From assembly GCA_020740775.1 (NCBI GenBank), contig JAHEWK010000012.1, positions 1,984,001 to 2,048,000 of the forward strand: DNA of 64,000 nt. The letters are read 5' to 3'. Position numbers and translations under genes: made by a program. The notes under the pieces were generated by a model, which worked only from the letters and a program-made list of their open reading frames with translations, was not told where the DNA came from and made no database searches. The stretch comes from Ilyonectria destructans. Lineage: Eukaryota > Ascomycota > Sordariomycetes > Hypocreales > Nectriaceae. Of this stretch, positions 12,005 through 22,269 are shown in pieces. Each line of letters begins with the position of its first letter. Position 1 is the first letter of the stretch.

Positions 12005-12642
12005 TACTCCTCTAGCCGGCATCATAGGACCATACCGTCAAGATCTGGGATGCTACAACAGGCCACTGCCAGGCAACGCTCGAGGGCCATAGCAATCCGG
12101 TTCAGTCAGTAACCTTCTCGTCCGATAGCCAGCGCCTCGCATCGGCGTCATAGGACCACACCGTCAAGATCTGGGATGCCACGACGGGACACTGCCAGGC
12201 GACGCTCAAGAGCCACAGCAATTGGGTTCAATCAGTGGCCTTCTCGCCCGATGGCCAGCATCTTGCATCGGCGTCACGCAACCGGACCATTAAGATCTGG
12301 GATGCCACGACGGGCCACTGCCAGGTGACGCTCGATATAGGTAGGCTCGTCTATACTATCCGTTTCGATAAGACTGGTGCTCGTCTGCTTACGAATGCTG
12401 GTACTTTCGACCTGAGCATACCCTCACCCTCGCCACCCGCTACACTATCCACACCCGGTCCTCTATATCACCCGTGCCAACATCAAGGTTATGGCATCAG
12501 TGCCGATTGCATATGGATTACGTATCAAGGCCGGAACCTGCTCTGGCTCCCGTCAGAGTATCGTCCAGCGACGTCAGCGATCACGGCATCGACTGTCGCT
12601 CTCGGCTGTAGCTCGGGACGGGTCTTACTATTCCGGTTCTAG
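12005..12642 (+). pseudogene. WD40-repeat C-terminus of a HET-E-like NACHT-WD40 gene (RIP-disabled)
   Basis: Three WD40 units with an exact 126-bp (42-residue) period each contain KIWDATTGHCQ. Two of them have TAG (12025-12027 and 12151-12153) at the same place, after the serine of the ASAS motif, where the third unit has CGC. The last unit starts SPDGQHLASASRNRT and is followed by a C-terminal cap with WITYQGRNLLWLPSEYRP and CSSGRVLLFRF, ending at TAG 12640-12642. That cap is typical of fungal NLR-like proteins with highly similar WD repeats (HNWD/HET-E type), which act in cytoplasmic non-self recognition. The NACHT and effector domains are absent. The intact third unit plus cap could still give a short peptide, but the gene is clearly a broken 3' fragment. 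Confidence 0.85.
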
Positions 12643-13190
12643 GGGGAAGCTCCTGGTTAGGTGCCACAACTCGGTAGCCTTCCCTGTTAGGTTCCTATCC
12701 TGGCTGGGTTAGAGTCCACTTGAGAGTATAGCCTATACTAAGTAGGGCTACTCTTTTAAGTGAGACTCCTGGCTGGAAGAAATCTTCGTTCCAGCTGTAT
12801 TGCAGCAGATTGCCCGGTACTCTCGCAGGAAGCTGCTTCCAGAAGATAATTGCTAATTCTATTTAACTGGCAATAGTGCCTATAAACCTAAAGTCTTATT
12901 AACTCTGCTAACCTTATAAATACTCTGAGGTAATTCTGTCTATTATATTAAGGAAGTATAGCTATAAGGCCTGGGACTAAATAGTAAAGGTTAAGAGTAG
13001 TATAAGCTTATCGGGTATTAAACTATTATTAGACTTTATTTCCCGTATATAATAAGTGCTAGGTTATGCCGGTTATTTCGACAGCCGCTTATTAGATATT
13101 GGAGTAAGGGCAACAGGCAAGCGCTGCATAGATATCAGCTTCGTCAATAGCAACATCACATACAACCCTGACTCTGAGGATTCAAGATAT
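12643..13190. other. Gap between WD40 and FunK1 pseudogenes
   Basis: Normal to AT-rich spacer. I see no conserved frame, no repeat pair and no RNA gene. Confidence 0.5.
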
Positions 13191-13193
13191 CAT

Positions 13194-13544
13194 TAGTCAC
13201 ACATCCTCGTTACCAGCGAACTAAAAAGCAACCCAAAAGCCGACAAAGCATCAATAGTATAGATTGACCTCGCAACGTATACAAGAGAGGTACTCGCTGC
13301 TAAAGACACCCGTCGCTTCGTCTTGGGCTTTACTCTCTGCGGATCTCTTATAAGGGCATGGGAGTTCGATCGGCTCGGGGGAATTGCCTCCGAACAATTC
13401 AACATCAACAAGAACAATAGTAGGCTACAGTTTGTGACCACAATCCTCGAGTTTCTTTGTATGAACGAAGACGGGCTTGGATTTAACCTGACAGAGAAAC
13501 GTAGACTCCCAAAGTATACCTTAAAAACACCAGCTAGAATCTAG
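13194..13544 (+). pseudogene. FunK1-type (fungal-specific protein kinase) N-terminal fragment
   Basis: One plus frame gives SHILV at the start, then ELKSNPKA, IDLATYTREVLAA, DTRRFVLGFTLCGS, a WEFDRLGGIASEQFNI core and FVTTILEFLCMNEDGLGF. This is the region upstream of the kinase core in fungal FunK1 proteins, where the RRFVxGFTLCG and WEFDRxG stretches are conserved. Two in-frame TAG codons (13194-13196 and the one just before IDLA at about 13260) replace expected Trp codons, the RIP pattern TGG to TAG. The frame ends at 13542-13544 and the catalytic kinase domain is missing. FunK1 genes are often amplified near NLR and repeat clusters. The fragment is non-functional. Confidence 0.8.
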
Positions 13545-14189
13545 TTCATAAAACGGGAAACGGACCATAAGCCGAGACTCAGTCTGAGGGTGTCAAGCAC
13601 GCAGCTTAGGCTCTACGGGTAAGAAGAAACAGGGGGAGAATCCCTCGAACTCATCAGCTCCCGTTCCCAGAAAGCCAGGCTTCTAAACGCCCTTAATCGT
13701 TATCCTCTCCAGATTCAATAGAGTAGTCGCAGCTCTGATTGCTATCCCGGCGCCGGCCAAAAAGCACTGCACACTTTTGGCTGTTTACGATAGGGAAACA
13801 TACCAAAGTGTGCGGTATATTCTAGCCAGCACTTGCTATCCGCCTCCGTGGAATAGCTATTAGCGTAGCGAATCTTAGGCATCATACCTCAATAGCGCCA
13901 GGATGTGGCAAAGCGCGATAATAATAGGTAGGTAACTCACTGCTCGCTCTCGGTTATACCCATTTCTGGGCCCCCCTTGTTCCCATTTCTAGGCCCTCAA
14001 CCTATAGGTCATTCATTACTGTTACTCCACTCTTAAAAGGTAATACTAACCCCAACTAGGAGATTAGTTACAGAACCCCGTTTTAGGACTGGGAATTTTA
14101 ATAACTAAACTGTAATTATATAATCCCTGTAATATCGAGATAAAATATTATCTAATTATAGCACTCCGATATATATTATATTATATATT
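13545..14189. other. Gap with a short inverted repeat
   Basis: No gene found. GCACACTTTTGG at 13769-13780 and CCAAAGTGTGC at 13803-13813 form a near-perfect 11-12-bp inverted repeat with a loop of about 22 bp. It could be a MITE-like end or a chance hairpin. Confidence 0.4.
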
Positions 14190-14870
14190 ACATCTATAGA
14201 AATACTTAACCCGGCTATATTTACAGCCTCTATAGCTACTATATTACAATTAGAAATAATATAAGTAATTTTAAATAGGCTCTAAAGTAAGTTATACTCT
14301 GATAATAAATATATCTATTAAGTCTGATTAATAATATAGGCACTCCTAATAACTCCCTTTAGTAAAGGAACTAAGTAAGAAATACCTGGGACTTGATTAT
14401 AAGCAGCAATATTTATAATATATAATATAATTTAGCTATAGGAGAACCAGATATTAAAGCTGGCCTTGCTAATAAGGCTGCTAATAAAAGAATTCTCTAC
14501 AGAGTATTATTACAAGATAATTATAAAGAAAGTTCAAATAGTCCTCTAGCCTTAGACTAAGAAGGTACTATATTTGAAACTGAGAATCTAGTTGCTAAGG
14601 GGCATATTAGTAGGAGAGTATAGTATCGAGTAAAATAGAAAGACTTTCTAGAATATAAGAATAGTTAGGTGAGGAGAAGGGATATAAGTAAGGGAGCTAT
14701 AGCTTACTATAAAGTAAGATATCCTCAGGGCCAGGGCGAGTACGAATTTAAGCAGTTAGTATTAAAATAAGAGGTAGATGGAATTACTATATATCAGGCA
14801 TAGTAAAAAGGGCAAGGGCAGAGTGAAAATATTTAGGTAGCTCGTAAGGATCTTAACCTTAAGGTGATTG
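14190..14870 (+). pseudogene. Second, truncated copy of the chromodomain gene
   Basis: This parallels 950-1070 plus 9456-9960: the shared words covering the Ty3 insertion point are continuous here, so this copy is an empty-site relative. The chromodomain is clearer: TENLVAKGHISRRV, then YRVK-KDFLEYKNS-VRRRDIS and AIAYYKVRYPQGQGEYEFKQ. TAG codons replace the two Trp residues of the aromatic cage region. Only the C-terminal part is present, and the upstream zinc-finger-like region is missing. Less RIP than the first copy. Confidence 0.75.
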
Positions 14871-16553
14871 CAATATTCGAGGCTGGATTCTCACTATAAA
14901 TTGAATTTTAATAATAGGTTCTTGCTGCATAATAGCATTAGAGAGCAGCCACAAGATAAAGGTATACACTAAAGCTCTTTAATATTTATTTAGCGCCAAT
15001 AAAATCGATTAGATAATGTAATAAAACTAAGGGCCAGGTAATAGACAGAGGGTAAATAATTCGTGCTATTTACACAAAAGAGTTGCACAGTGCCTATATA
15101 ACATTACAGTATAGATTTAGTCGACGTATAAATAAGGTATACTTTAAGGGGGTATTATTACAGGAGGGTGGTAGGTGGCGAAGACTGCAACCCACTATTA
15201 AGCTGCTAGTAGATCTGGATATAGGTTAAATAGCCGCAACTACATCCAGGGTTACAGTATAAGCCCCTTAAGCACTTTTTAAAAATATCTTAGTATATTT
15301 TACTTAACAAACTAACCGGGTTGCCTTAACTTATACCACACACTCCAACCTTTCACCTCGGTCCCATTTACTTTAGGAAAAGAGCTACTTAATAGCTGGA
15401 TTCACCCCCTATATATTTAACCTGTTATCTAGAGCTGGTATTACTTGCTGCACCTCTACAATCATAGATAAGGCAGACTTAAGAATCAGGATTCATACCT
15501 CAGCACATCAGCTATATTACATTACAGAGAGGCTAAGTAGAGGTGACAGGAGAATATCAGTATAATTATATTAAGTAAGAGGTAGCAGTCCTAGGAATCA
15601 GAGGATATAGGCCTTATTCTCAGCTCGTATTAACAGCTCAGGCCAGGAAGAGGTTACGTAAGCTAGCATTTGGTAATAGTAATACCGTCAGTATTATTAC
15701 TTCTAGGGATGGAAATAAGATTATAAAGACAGGCTTGGTCATCTATAGAGCGCTATCCAGTACTACCAATAGAGCCCTTTAAAGCCACCTCCCCTACTAT
15801 ATCCAGATCCCTTCTATATATAGTAAATATCTCTTTATAAGTACCAAGCCGGGTATAGATCTGCAGCCAGGCTTAGACAGCTTCCTTCAGGCTTCCCCCC
15901 TCCCCGTTTCTATTTATCCACTATTCTATAAGATTTGTGGGACAAGCCATATTCATACGAGCTGCCGCTGCTGCGCGGCGGTACCTTCCTACAGTAGCAG
16001 AAATAGTCCGCACGAGCAGATCACTCGCGCGTCGTTGTGGTCGAACGTATGACTCTAAGAATCGTCTGCTACACTCTCCAACCAAGTTGCCAGTTCCTCC
16101 TTGCCCATCGATCTAGCGAGATCATCACGGATGGACTATCGCGTTGTGGCCCGAACTGCACTTTGTGCCGGCATGTAGAGCAACATCGACGCCACTAACG
16201 TGGTCCCCAGCGGGAAGCGGGAAGTGCCCCAAAAGGCACGGGTCGCGGAGCAGTGTCACGTCGAGCATGCCGATGGGTTGTCTGTAATGGATGCATGGAT
16301 TTTATTTCGCCCGGGGGGACACACCCCAGAGGGCCTTTGCACTAAGCTATTTTCGTTTCGTACGGTTCTTCCATAATCACCCGAAGCCCCACAATTTCAC
16401 TTTAAGTACTGATTGGTCCAATCTGATATATATGCAGTAACAGGCCTGCTTGAAGGCCGATTTCTCCAAGTGTTCAGCATCCTATCCTCAGTAGCTGAAG
16501 CACGGTCTGCAAAAATGAGACTGTATGATATTAGCAGGATTCAATCTGAATAG
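14871..16553. other. Gap: spacer and 3' flank of the LINE
   Basis: 14871-15300 is mixed, 15300-15950 is AT-leaning, and 15950-16550 is of balanced composition. I recognise no gene. The part from about 16280 to 16550 would be the 3' untranslated end of the minus-strand LINE. It contains a G/C-rich hairpin-like word (CCCGGGGGGACACACCCC at 16310-16327), but no poly(A)-like tail was found. Confidence 0.35.
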
Positions 16554-17579
16554 TTAGTGTGCCTGAGGCTTCTGGTCCATATCAAGCCTCCCCGTTGCAA
16601 TGGCAAATTTGATCGTCGCCCGTACTGCCCGTATATCTGGCGCCTATTTGTCACCGTTAGACGCTGCCTTTCCTCCCAGGAAGTATGATAGGTTTCCCAT
16701 CTTTATCTGTGAGTATCGTAATATGCCTTCCCGTTGCACGGTCCATTTTGCGCAGCGGAATAGAAAGTATTCCACTGTCTCTAATACTAGCCCGCATTCG
16801 CAAGTATCCAATTCCATCGTTCCTATCTTGCACAGAAAGCTGTTAAGTCTCACCATTCCGGTGCAGAGCTGTAATAGTACGTCTGCTTCCTTCCTCTTCA
16901 GCAGGTCATATAGAGTACGGGTATACTTGCCTGGCAGTACTATATCTATCTGCTTCGAGTACTTCCCGACTCTTTCTGGTAGTATTCTTGTTTGCTGCTG
17001 CTTGGTTATCGCTAGTCTTATTCTTATAGATCTTGCTAGATGCGGTGGCACATCTGGTCTGCATTCTCCCTCTGTGGCCTTCCGCGCTGCTGCTTTGGCT
17101 TTTAGTCCTAGCGCGAAATCCTCTTCTCCTGCTGGAACCCACAACATCCGGAGAGAGTGGCCCTCGTCTTCGAGACGCTTGATATAGTCGTATATTTGCC
17201 GTATGATCTGTTGGCCGGATTGTTGTCGTGGCCGCCGTATGGCTTCTAGTGCGGAGCGGCTGCTCGTCATGACAGTCATATCCCGCCGGGAGAGTCCAGA
17301 CGGCATATATCTCAATACCATCTCTATAGCTCCCAGCTCGGCGATGTATAGGTTCAGCTCCTCCGTCAACCCGAGAGTGATGGAGTAGCTGGCCACTACC
17401 TCGTCATCGTTGTTGATCGCCGTATCTCGTACGACACCTCCCATGCCTACAATGCCCCTTCTCTGCGAGGAGCAGGTGGCAACCTCTTGACCTTTCACTT
17501 GGCCGCCGACGAAAGGGCCGTCGAGTTGGATCCAACGCACTCGCTGGTGGATTCTATCGAAGAGTGTGTTCATCCTCAC
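16554..17579 (-). pseudogene. Tad-like LINE fragment: RNase H domain and C-terminal zinc-binding end of ORF2
   Basis: An open frame of 311 codons (17579-16644) encodes the end of a non-LTR retrotransposon polyprotein. RNase H features include GVVRDTAINNDDEVVASYS, the ELGAIEMVL helix with its catalytic Glu, then TSSRSALEAIRRPRQQSGQ and a WVPAGEE stretch. Then come the LLQLCTGMVRLNSFL region and a C-x-C...FLFRCAKW Cys motif typical of Tad/I-type ORF2 C-termini. The position that is Asp in many RNase H enzymes is Ser (TSS), which may be normal for this subfamily. A TAG at 16644 interrupts the frame. The homology goes on (DIRAVRATIKFAIATGRLD) to TAA at 16554. The element is 5'-truncated: endonuclease and reverse transcriptase are absent, and at about 17550-17580 it abuts a transcription-factor fragment in the opposite orientation. 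Confidence 0.88.
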
Positions 17580-18850
17580 GGGCCCAGTCTGGTCGAGCTA
17601 TTTTGGCGCCACGTCCACCCTTACTACCCGATTGTATCCAAGGACAGCTTTATCCTCATATATAGCCCCAGATATAGCTCACCTCCGCGGGCTACTCCAG
17701 ACGGCGTTGCCCTGGTCATATCACCGCCCCAAGCTCTACTCCATCCAAGCGGCCCTCCTCCTGCTGCAGTGCCAGTCAGAGGACCCCCTCAACCCGGATC
17801 ATACGTTCCAATGGGGCCTGACGTGCCAAGCGCTTGCTATCGGCCAGTGCCTCGGGCTTCACCTCGACGCCACCAACTGGATCATCCCGCAGTGGGAGCG
17901 CAACGCCCGCAAGCGCCTCAGCTGGGCCCTCTTTATGCAGGACCGCTGGACGGCGCTGGCGTACGGGCGGCCCGTCCACATCCACGACGACGACTGGGCC
18001 GTTAAGGACCTGACGCTGGCCGACTTCACCGACTTCAATACGGACGACGACGGCACGTCTATCGCCGCGACAGGCATAATGCAGTTTATACAGATGGTAC
18101 AGCTGACAAAGATTCTTTCAGTCGTCTATTCGTCCTTTTATACAGCACGGACGTGCTGCGAGCAGGATACAGTTATCCTATTTAAAAAGGCCCAGCCGCT
18201 CCTCGACAGGCTGACCATCTGGTACCACAGCATCCCACAGCATCCCACCCACCCTCCAGATAAATACTATTTGCCAGCATAAGCTGTACTTCCACAGCTA
18301 TCTGCAGTTCTCCTACTACGGCGTCACTATAACCCTGCTCTGCCGCCTTATTCGATCTACAGCCCTGTCCCCGCGCTGTATCGACGACCACATCCTATCC
18401 GATATTCGCCGGATCGCCCTGCATACAGCCCGGAGTGCCATCAGTTTTATTACCAGCCTTCGTCCAGACCACCTTAAGTCCTTTTGGTATTTTACCTTAC
18501 CCTATCTCTTCTCCCTACTGGGCTCCTTCACCACCCTACTACTCGTCACGTTGCTCTTGTTGCAGGAGCGACTCTTTTGGCAGGAGACGCTTAACTCGTA
18601 CCTGCGGTACTTGCGGATGATGAGTAAAAGCCACGAGCCTATACAGTATGCCGTGAACCGACTCGAGGGGGCTATCCTGCGCGGCCTGGAGTACGCGCTG
18701 GCCGTTAACTTTAACGAGCCCCTTAACAACAAGGTCAGCCCCATAATAGGCAATTATACAACCGACGTCTACAGGTACACCGACTTTAGTAACCGGGACC
18801 TTGCTGTAGGGGATAGGAGCGAAGCTCAACCAGTAATATGGTGCTTCTGA
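17569..18850 (+). pseudogene. Truncated Dal81/TamA-like fungal transcription factor
   Basis: Three frames in succession encode the middle-homology region (Fungal_trans type) of a Zn2Cys6 activator. Frame 1 has GPSLVELFWRHVHPYYPIVS at about 17581. Frame 2 has a PKLYSIQAALLLLQ segment, then DPLNPDHTFQWGLTCQALAI, ERNARKRLSWALFMQDRWTA and GRPVHIHDDDWAV (to 18282). Frame 3 has HSYLQFSYYGVTITLLCRLI, LRPDHLKSFWYFTLPYLFSL and RLEGAILRGLEYALAVN, ending TGA at 18848-18850. The sequence and length match the Dal81/TamA family of nitrogen and GABA catabolism co-activators, from memory. The Zn2Cys6 DNA-binding domain is absent, about 25-30 residues seem deleted near 17665, and a one-base frameshift lies near 18279. 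Composition is not RIP-like, so truncation and indels disabled this copy. Confidence 0.82.
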
Positions 18851-19349
18851 GGCCGATTCTGGAGGTACTGATTCCGGGACGGCAGATCAGTGGCCACCGA
18901 AGATTCTAGAAACGTACTGTAATAGCGGAATAGACATCTTTAATTTCCTTTACAAATTTCCCTCTAATCATTTGTCCACACCGTATTACCTCACACTCTT
19001 CTCATATATTGTACGGCTTAAAAACGGGATTGGTCCCAGTTTTAGTCCTGATGAGCCTGCAGAGGTTAGCGCGGCTGGCATGGAGCTGTGAGGCACAGAG
19101 TGACGTTGCGGTTAATTCCAGCGTTGTGGCGGGAATGTAACCCGACCATGCGAAGAGGTCAGCTGTACCAGATTAGATACTGTACTAGCCGCTAGGTACT
19201 AGGAACTGAGTTGCGCCTTCGGGAAGTTGTGCCATTGTCGCAGCTAAAGGAGGGCGGGCTAAGATCTGCGAGTAGTTTATTATTAGTATATTTCCCTGTC
19301 CTCGATAATTAGTTGTGGAGCTATAATTATATCGCTTTCGACTTTATAT
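18851..19349. other. Gap between the TF fragment and a dispersed repeat
   Basis: Balanced-composition spacer with no convincing frame. The 15-bp word AGAAA-GTACTGTAAT occurs here (about 18908) and again near 23067, which may be a trace of a shared element. Confidence 0.4.
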
Positions 19350-19590
19350 TCAGCCTTCAACCCTACTGTCTGCAGTCAACGACCTTGCTCTCTGTAGGTA
19401 ACAACCTTAAGACAGGAACCGTGGGAATTGTGCGTAGACATAAAGGTTAGAATAGCTGCAGGGCGAAAAGTTAGACAGGATTCCGGCAGATGGAAAAACA
19501 GCAGCTTGAAACCCAAACTTGGGCCTTGGCAACTGTGATGTGCACAACGAAAATACAGTAAGTTCAAACATTAGGTTCCCTCATCGAGGA
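19350..19590 (+). repeat. Dispersed repeat, copy A (uninterrupted)
   Basis: Matches two separated blocks at 40270-40346 and 41027-41178. Shared words include TTCAACCCT, CTGTCTGCAGT, ACAACCTTAAGA, CATTAAGGTTAGAAT-like, AACCCAAACTTGGGCCTT and TTAGGTTCCCTCATCGAGG. Copy A is nearly free of RIP, whereas copy B carries A/T replacements. The start contains a roughly 22-bp direct repeat (CTGTCTGCAGTCAACGACC). A short minus-strand frame here (19376-19567) is probably not a gene. Confidence 0.75.
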
Positions 19591-20060
19591 AAAATCTTAT
19601 TATAAGAGATATATATATTATTAGAGTCTATTATAAAAGTAGTTAATTAATTAATTAGATACTGTATCAATTGATTCTGAGTTATAGGTTTGCCTCCTCT
19701 TCCCAATTCTCTCCGATTTCTCTTTTTATACATTACCCTGCACGGAAAACCCTCGCTATTAGAAGGTTATTTTTTCTGTAAGGAGTGCTGGAAAGGTTAA
19801 TCGATGTCCGTAAAATGGAGAAGAGGAGGTGAAAATCACGGGTCCTAATCTGGGGCCGCGTTCCCTGTTTCGGGACCTAGAGGGTGCTTCGACCTGCTAA
19901 TTTATCTCCCCGGTATTTAACACTTTATTTTTTTTCGACTATTTGATATAAGGTACTATACTCCAAGATCTCTTCTGCTGTTTCTTATCGTTAATCCACC
20001 TCTTCAAACACACCCTCTTATTCAGCAACATCCGACCTATCTTTTCCTCCAGAATCTATT
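19591..20060 (+). promoter_or_regulatory. Upstream region of the fatty acyl-CoA reductase gene
   Basis: AT-rich up to about 19680, then balanced. Just before the start codon lies a typical filamentous-fungal leader: a TATTTAAC TATA-like word at about 19913, then a pyrimidine-rich stretch from about 19965 to 20050 (many CTCTTC, CCACCTCTTC words) and ATTATGG at the start. No specific operator is recognised. Confidence 0.5.
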
Positions 20061-21332
20061 ATGGAGTCGCGGGCTAACAACATTGTTCTTGTCACCGGAG
20101 CAACTGGGTTTCTTGGTAAAGTAGTCGTTGAGGAACTCCTTAGGTTGCAAAAGAACTACACCGTTAAAAAAGTCATCCTTCTCTTGCGTAAGAAGGACAC
20201 GTTAGATGCTAGGGCTCGTTTCGAGAAAGATATAGCGACATCTCCATGCTTCGCTTCATTACCACAAGACTGGAAAGAACATATTGAAATTATAGAGGGT
20301 GACCTCGCAAGCCCCTCTTGCAGCCTCCAGGCTTATGAATATAAGCATATCTGTGGAGGGATCACTCACATTATCCATACTGCTGGGTGCATTAAGTTCG
20401 ACAGCGAAGTATCGGAAGCTGTTTCATCCAATATCGACAGCTCGCTTAATATACTTGCACTTGCAGAGAAATGCTGCTACCTCCGCCAACTTGTCATTAC
20501 GAGCACGGCATATGTGACTCCGCCACAAGAGGACCCGATATATGAAAAGCTAGTGGATCTCCCTCAACCAGCTAGTGAGCTGACCTCTGAATTACGCAAC
20601 GAAGTCCTCGGGAAACAACAGGCCATTGCTATTACAGGTCATCCGAATATTTATAGTCTGTCAAAATGCCTAGCAGAGCACCTCATATGCGAAACCAAGG
20701 GTCCCCTTCCAGTTACTATTGTTCGACCAAGCATTATTTGTGCCGCTTTGTATCATCCAGCACCTGGGTGGATTGATAGTAAGGCAGCATTCGCCGGAAT
20801 TGTGCTTGGCTTTGGTAGCGGTGTCCTCAGAGTTATTAATGGACGACCAGAAACCAAGCTTGACATCGTGCCTGTAGATACAGTCGCGGGATGCCTCATC
20901 CGTGAAGCGTTCCATGCAGATATGGAACGCTTTGAAAGGTTGAATACACGCATTGTCCTTTGCGTAGCAACAATAGAGAAGTCCCTCACTCTTGAGGAAG
21001 CATGCAAGATACTGGAGGTGTTTTTTAAAAAAGGGAACTTCCGATATATCGGGCCTCAGGGCCATATTTTCCATCTCTACCAGTTTCTCCATCACTACCT
21101 CCCCTTGCAACTCTATGCAACATTCTGCCGCGTTAGTGGCAATAGGAAAAAAGAAATGGCGGCCAAGAAAACGTGGAAGGTAGTTAGTGGGATGAATGTG
21201 GTCTTTGACCCTTATACTAACTACACACATGATTTCCAACCAAATCAACTGATGGATTCTTTTGATCCAAGGGATTATATGCAAATTGTTTGTAAGGGTG
21301 TACGCAAAAACTTGATACAGTCGAGGCTCTGA
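20061..21332 (+). CDS. Fatty acyl-CoA reductase (male-sterility/NAD_binding_4 family)
   Basis: Intact, intronless, 423 residues. Enzymes of this family reduce long-chain acyl-CoA to fatty alcohol with NADPH. The N-terminal Rossmann fold has the dinucleotide motif TGATGFLGK (Gly13, Gly16, Gly19). HTAG follows at about 106-109. The catalytic set is Ser148/Thr149 in ITSTAYV, and Tyr198 and Lys202 in YSLSK. VRPSI (221-225) and VPVDTVAG at about 261 are also characteristic of extended short-chain reductases. The C-terminal part (about 340-423) is short and looks like a reduced FAR_C domain. There is no signal peptide or transmembrane helix, so it is probably soluble or peripherally attached to membranes. 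The start is supported by the pyrimidine-rich leader and first-codon position. Codon use is balanced and there are no RIP stops, unlike its neighbours. It could make alcohols for wax-like, cell-wall or secondary-metabolite lipids; the substrate is unknown. No biosynthetic partner genes are nearby. Confidence 0.93.
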   Translation: MESRANNIVLVTGATGFLGKVVVEELLRLQKNYTVKKVILLLRKKDTLDARARFEKDIATSPCFASLPQDWKEHIEIIEGDLASPSCSLQAYEYKHICGGITHIIHTAGCIKFDSEVSEAVSSNIDSSLNILALAEKCCYLRQLVITSTAYVTPPQEDPIYEKLVDLPQPASELTSELRNEVLGKQQAIAITGHPNIYSLSKCLAEHLICETKGPLPVTIVRPSIICAALYHPAPGWIDSKAAFAGIVLGFGSGVLRVINGRPETKLDIVPVDTVAGCLIREAFHADMERFERLNTRIVLCVATIEKSLTLEEACKILEVFFKKGNFRYIGPQGHIFHLYQFLHHYLPLQLYATFCRVSGNRKKEMAAKKTWKVVSGMNVVFDPYTNYTHDFQPNQLMDSFDPRDYMQIVCKGVRKNLIQSRL

Positions 21333-21388
21333 TGCCTCAGCGACAATAGCCAAGTTCAATAGGTAACTGTCTCACTAGTCAAAGATAA

Positions 21389-21394
21389 AATAAA
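21389..21394 (+). terminator. Polyadenylation-signal-like AATAAA after the reductase
   Basis: AATAAA lies 57 bp after the TGA of the reductase in an A-rich stretch. This is a reasonable but unproven 3' end signal, since fungal poly(A) signals are loose. Confidence 0.45.
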
Positions 21395-21489
21395 GAATTC
21401 CATGAACATATTTTCTGCATGCCATTCCACAACTGATTATTACTATTAACAAGTGTGTTTTTGGTATCTTTAAAACTTCCGATACTTTG

Positions 21490-22003
21490 ATGGAATAGCT
21501 TGAGGATGAGATGCCAGCACCGCCCAGAGCCGCACGTCAGTGATCCGTGTCACGGAAATCGACGTTGTTGTGCCGTTCCCCCAAGGGGTCCTCGCAGGAT
21601 GCGCGGACTACTTGCTCAATACTATCCAAGCTCATTGGCCTTCCTCCTGGTCATCGCCATGCTGCGCAAGCACCTTGAACAGCTGCGCCCTCTGGGCCTC
21701 GGAGTTGGTCCGCCAGTCTCCTCTCCTCCTCTCCTCCTTTCTCGTCCTCATTCATCAATCCCCGCTCGCCTCAACCTCGCTCGGCCATCTTACCGCCCGA
21801 CCAGCCCACCACCCGACCGAGCGATCCTAGACAAGCAATGGCCGACCACTCACAACTCACCCTAGCCAGCGGTACCACCACTGTTATGGCCTCTAAATGC
21901 CAGGTACGCGCCGTTGTGGCTTGGAGAGCTTGACTCTGACAGTCTCAGCTTGACCATGTCGACCTCGGAAGCGGATGTCTTCAAGTCCCCGTTAAAAACG
22001 GCA
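21490..22003 (+). repeat. Dispersed repeat, GC-rich unmutated copy
   Basis: Aligns by eye with 52616-53172: shared words include ACTATCCAAGCT, CAGCTGCGCCCTCTGGGC, a CTCC-rich pyrimidine stretch and a GTATGTATGC-like end. This copy keeps CpG and CpA words where the partner has TpG/TpA or CpA, so the partner was RIP-mutated and this one spared. Two overlapping open frames (21500-21865 and 21540-21830) have no recognisable domain and are probably composition-driven. The nature of the element is unknown. It starts about 100 bp behind the reductase poly(A) signal. Confidence 0.72.
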
Positions 22004-22269
22004 GCCTCACTGCACCTCAAAACCGAGCCTTACGCTCCTTAGCTGTCAACATACTTGGTTACATCAAAACTACCTTTGACATATTACCAGACCGTGACCT
22101 ACAGGATAAGCCGGATCGCACATGAACTGTCTCAAATTATCACCAACCCTTCAACACCCCTTTGGTTCCAAACTTTCTTTCTCATCGACTAACGTTCCAC
22201 TCTTCTTCGAATCAAACGGCATCATTGGGAGTTTCCAGGCCGGAAGAAGACCATAGGTTTCCTTGAGGA
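22004..22269. other. Short spacer
   Basis: Balanced sequence between the repeat and the small spliced gene. No gene seen. Confidence 0.4.

Noticed and set aside
16600..17187. 195-codon plus frame
   Set aside because: It is the complement of the LINE RNase H frame, which has clear motifs on the minus strand.
20670..21359. 229-codon minus frame
   Set aside because: Shadow of the fatty acyl-CoA reductase; no motif on this strand.
21500..21865. Overlapping 121- and 96-codon frames behind the reductase
   Set aside because: They are in a dispersed repeat and have no homologous frame in the second copy at 52616, even allowing for RIP; Pro/Ser/Leu-rich composition only.
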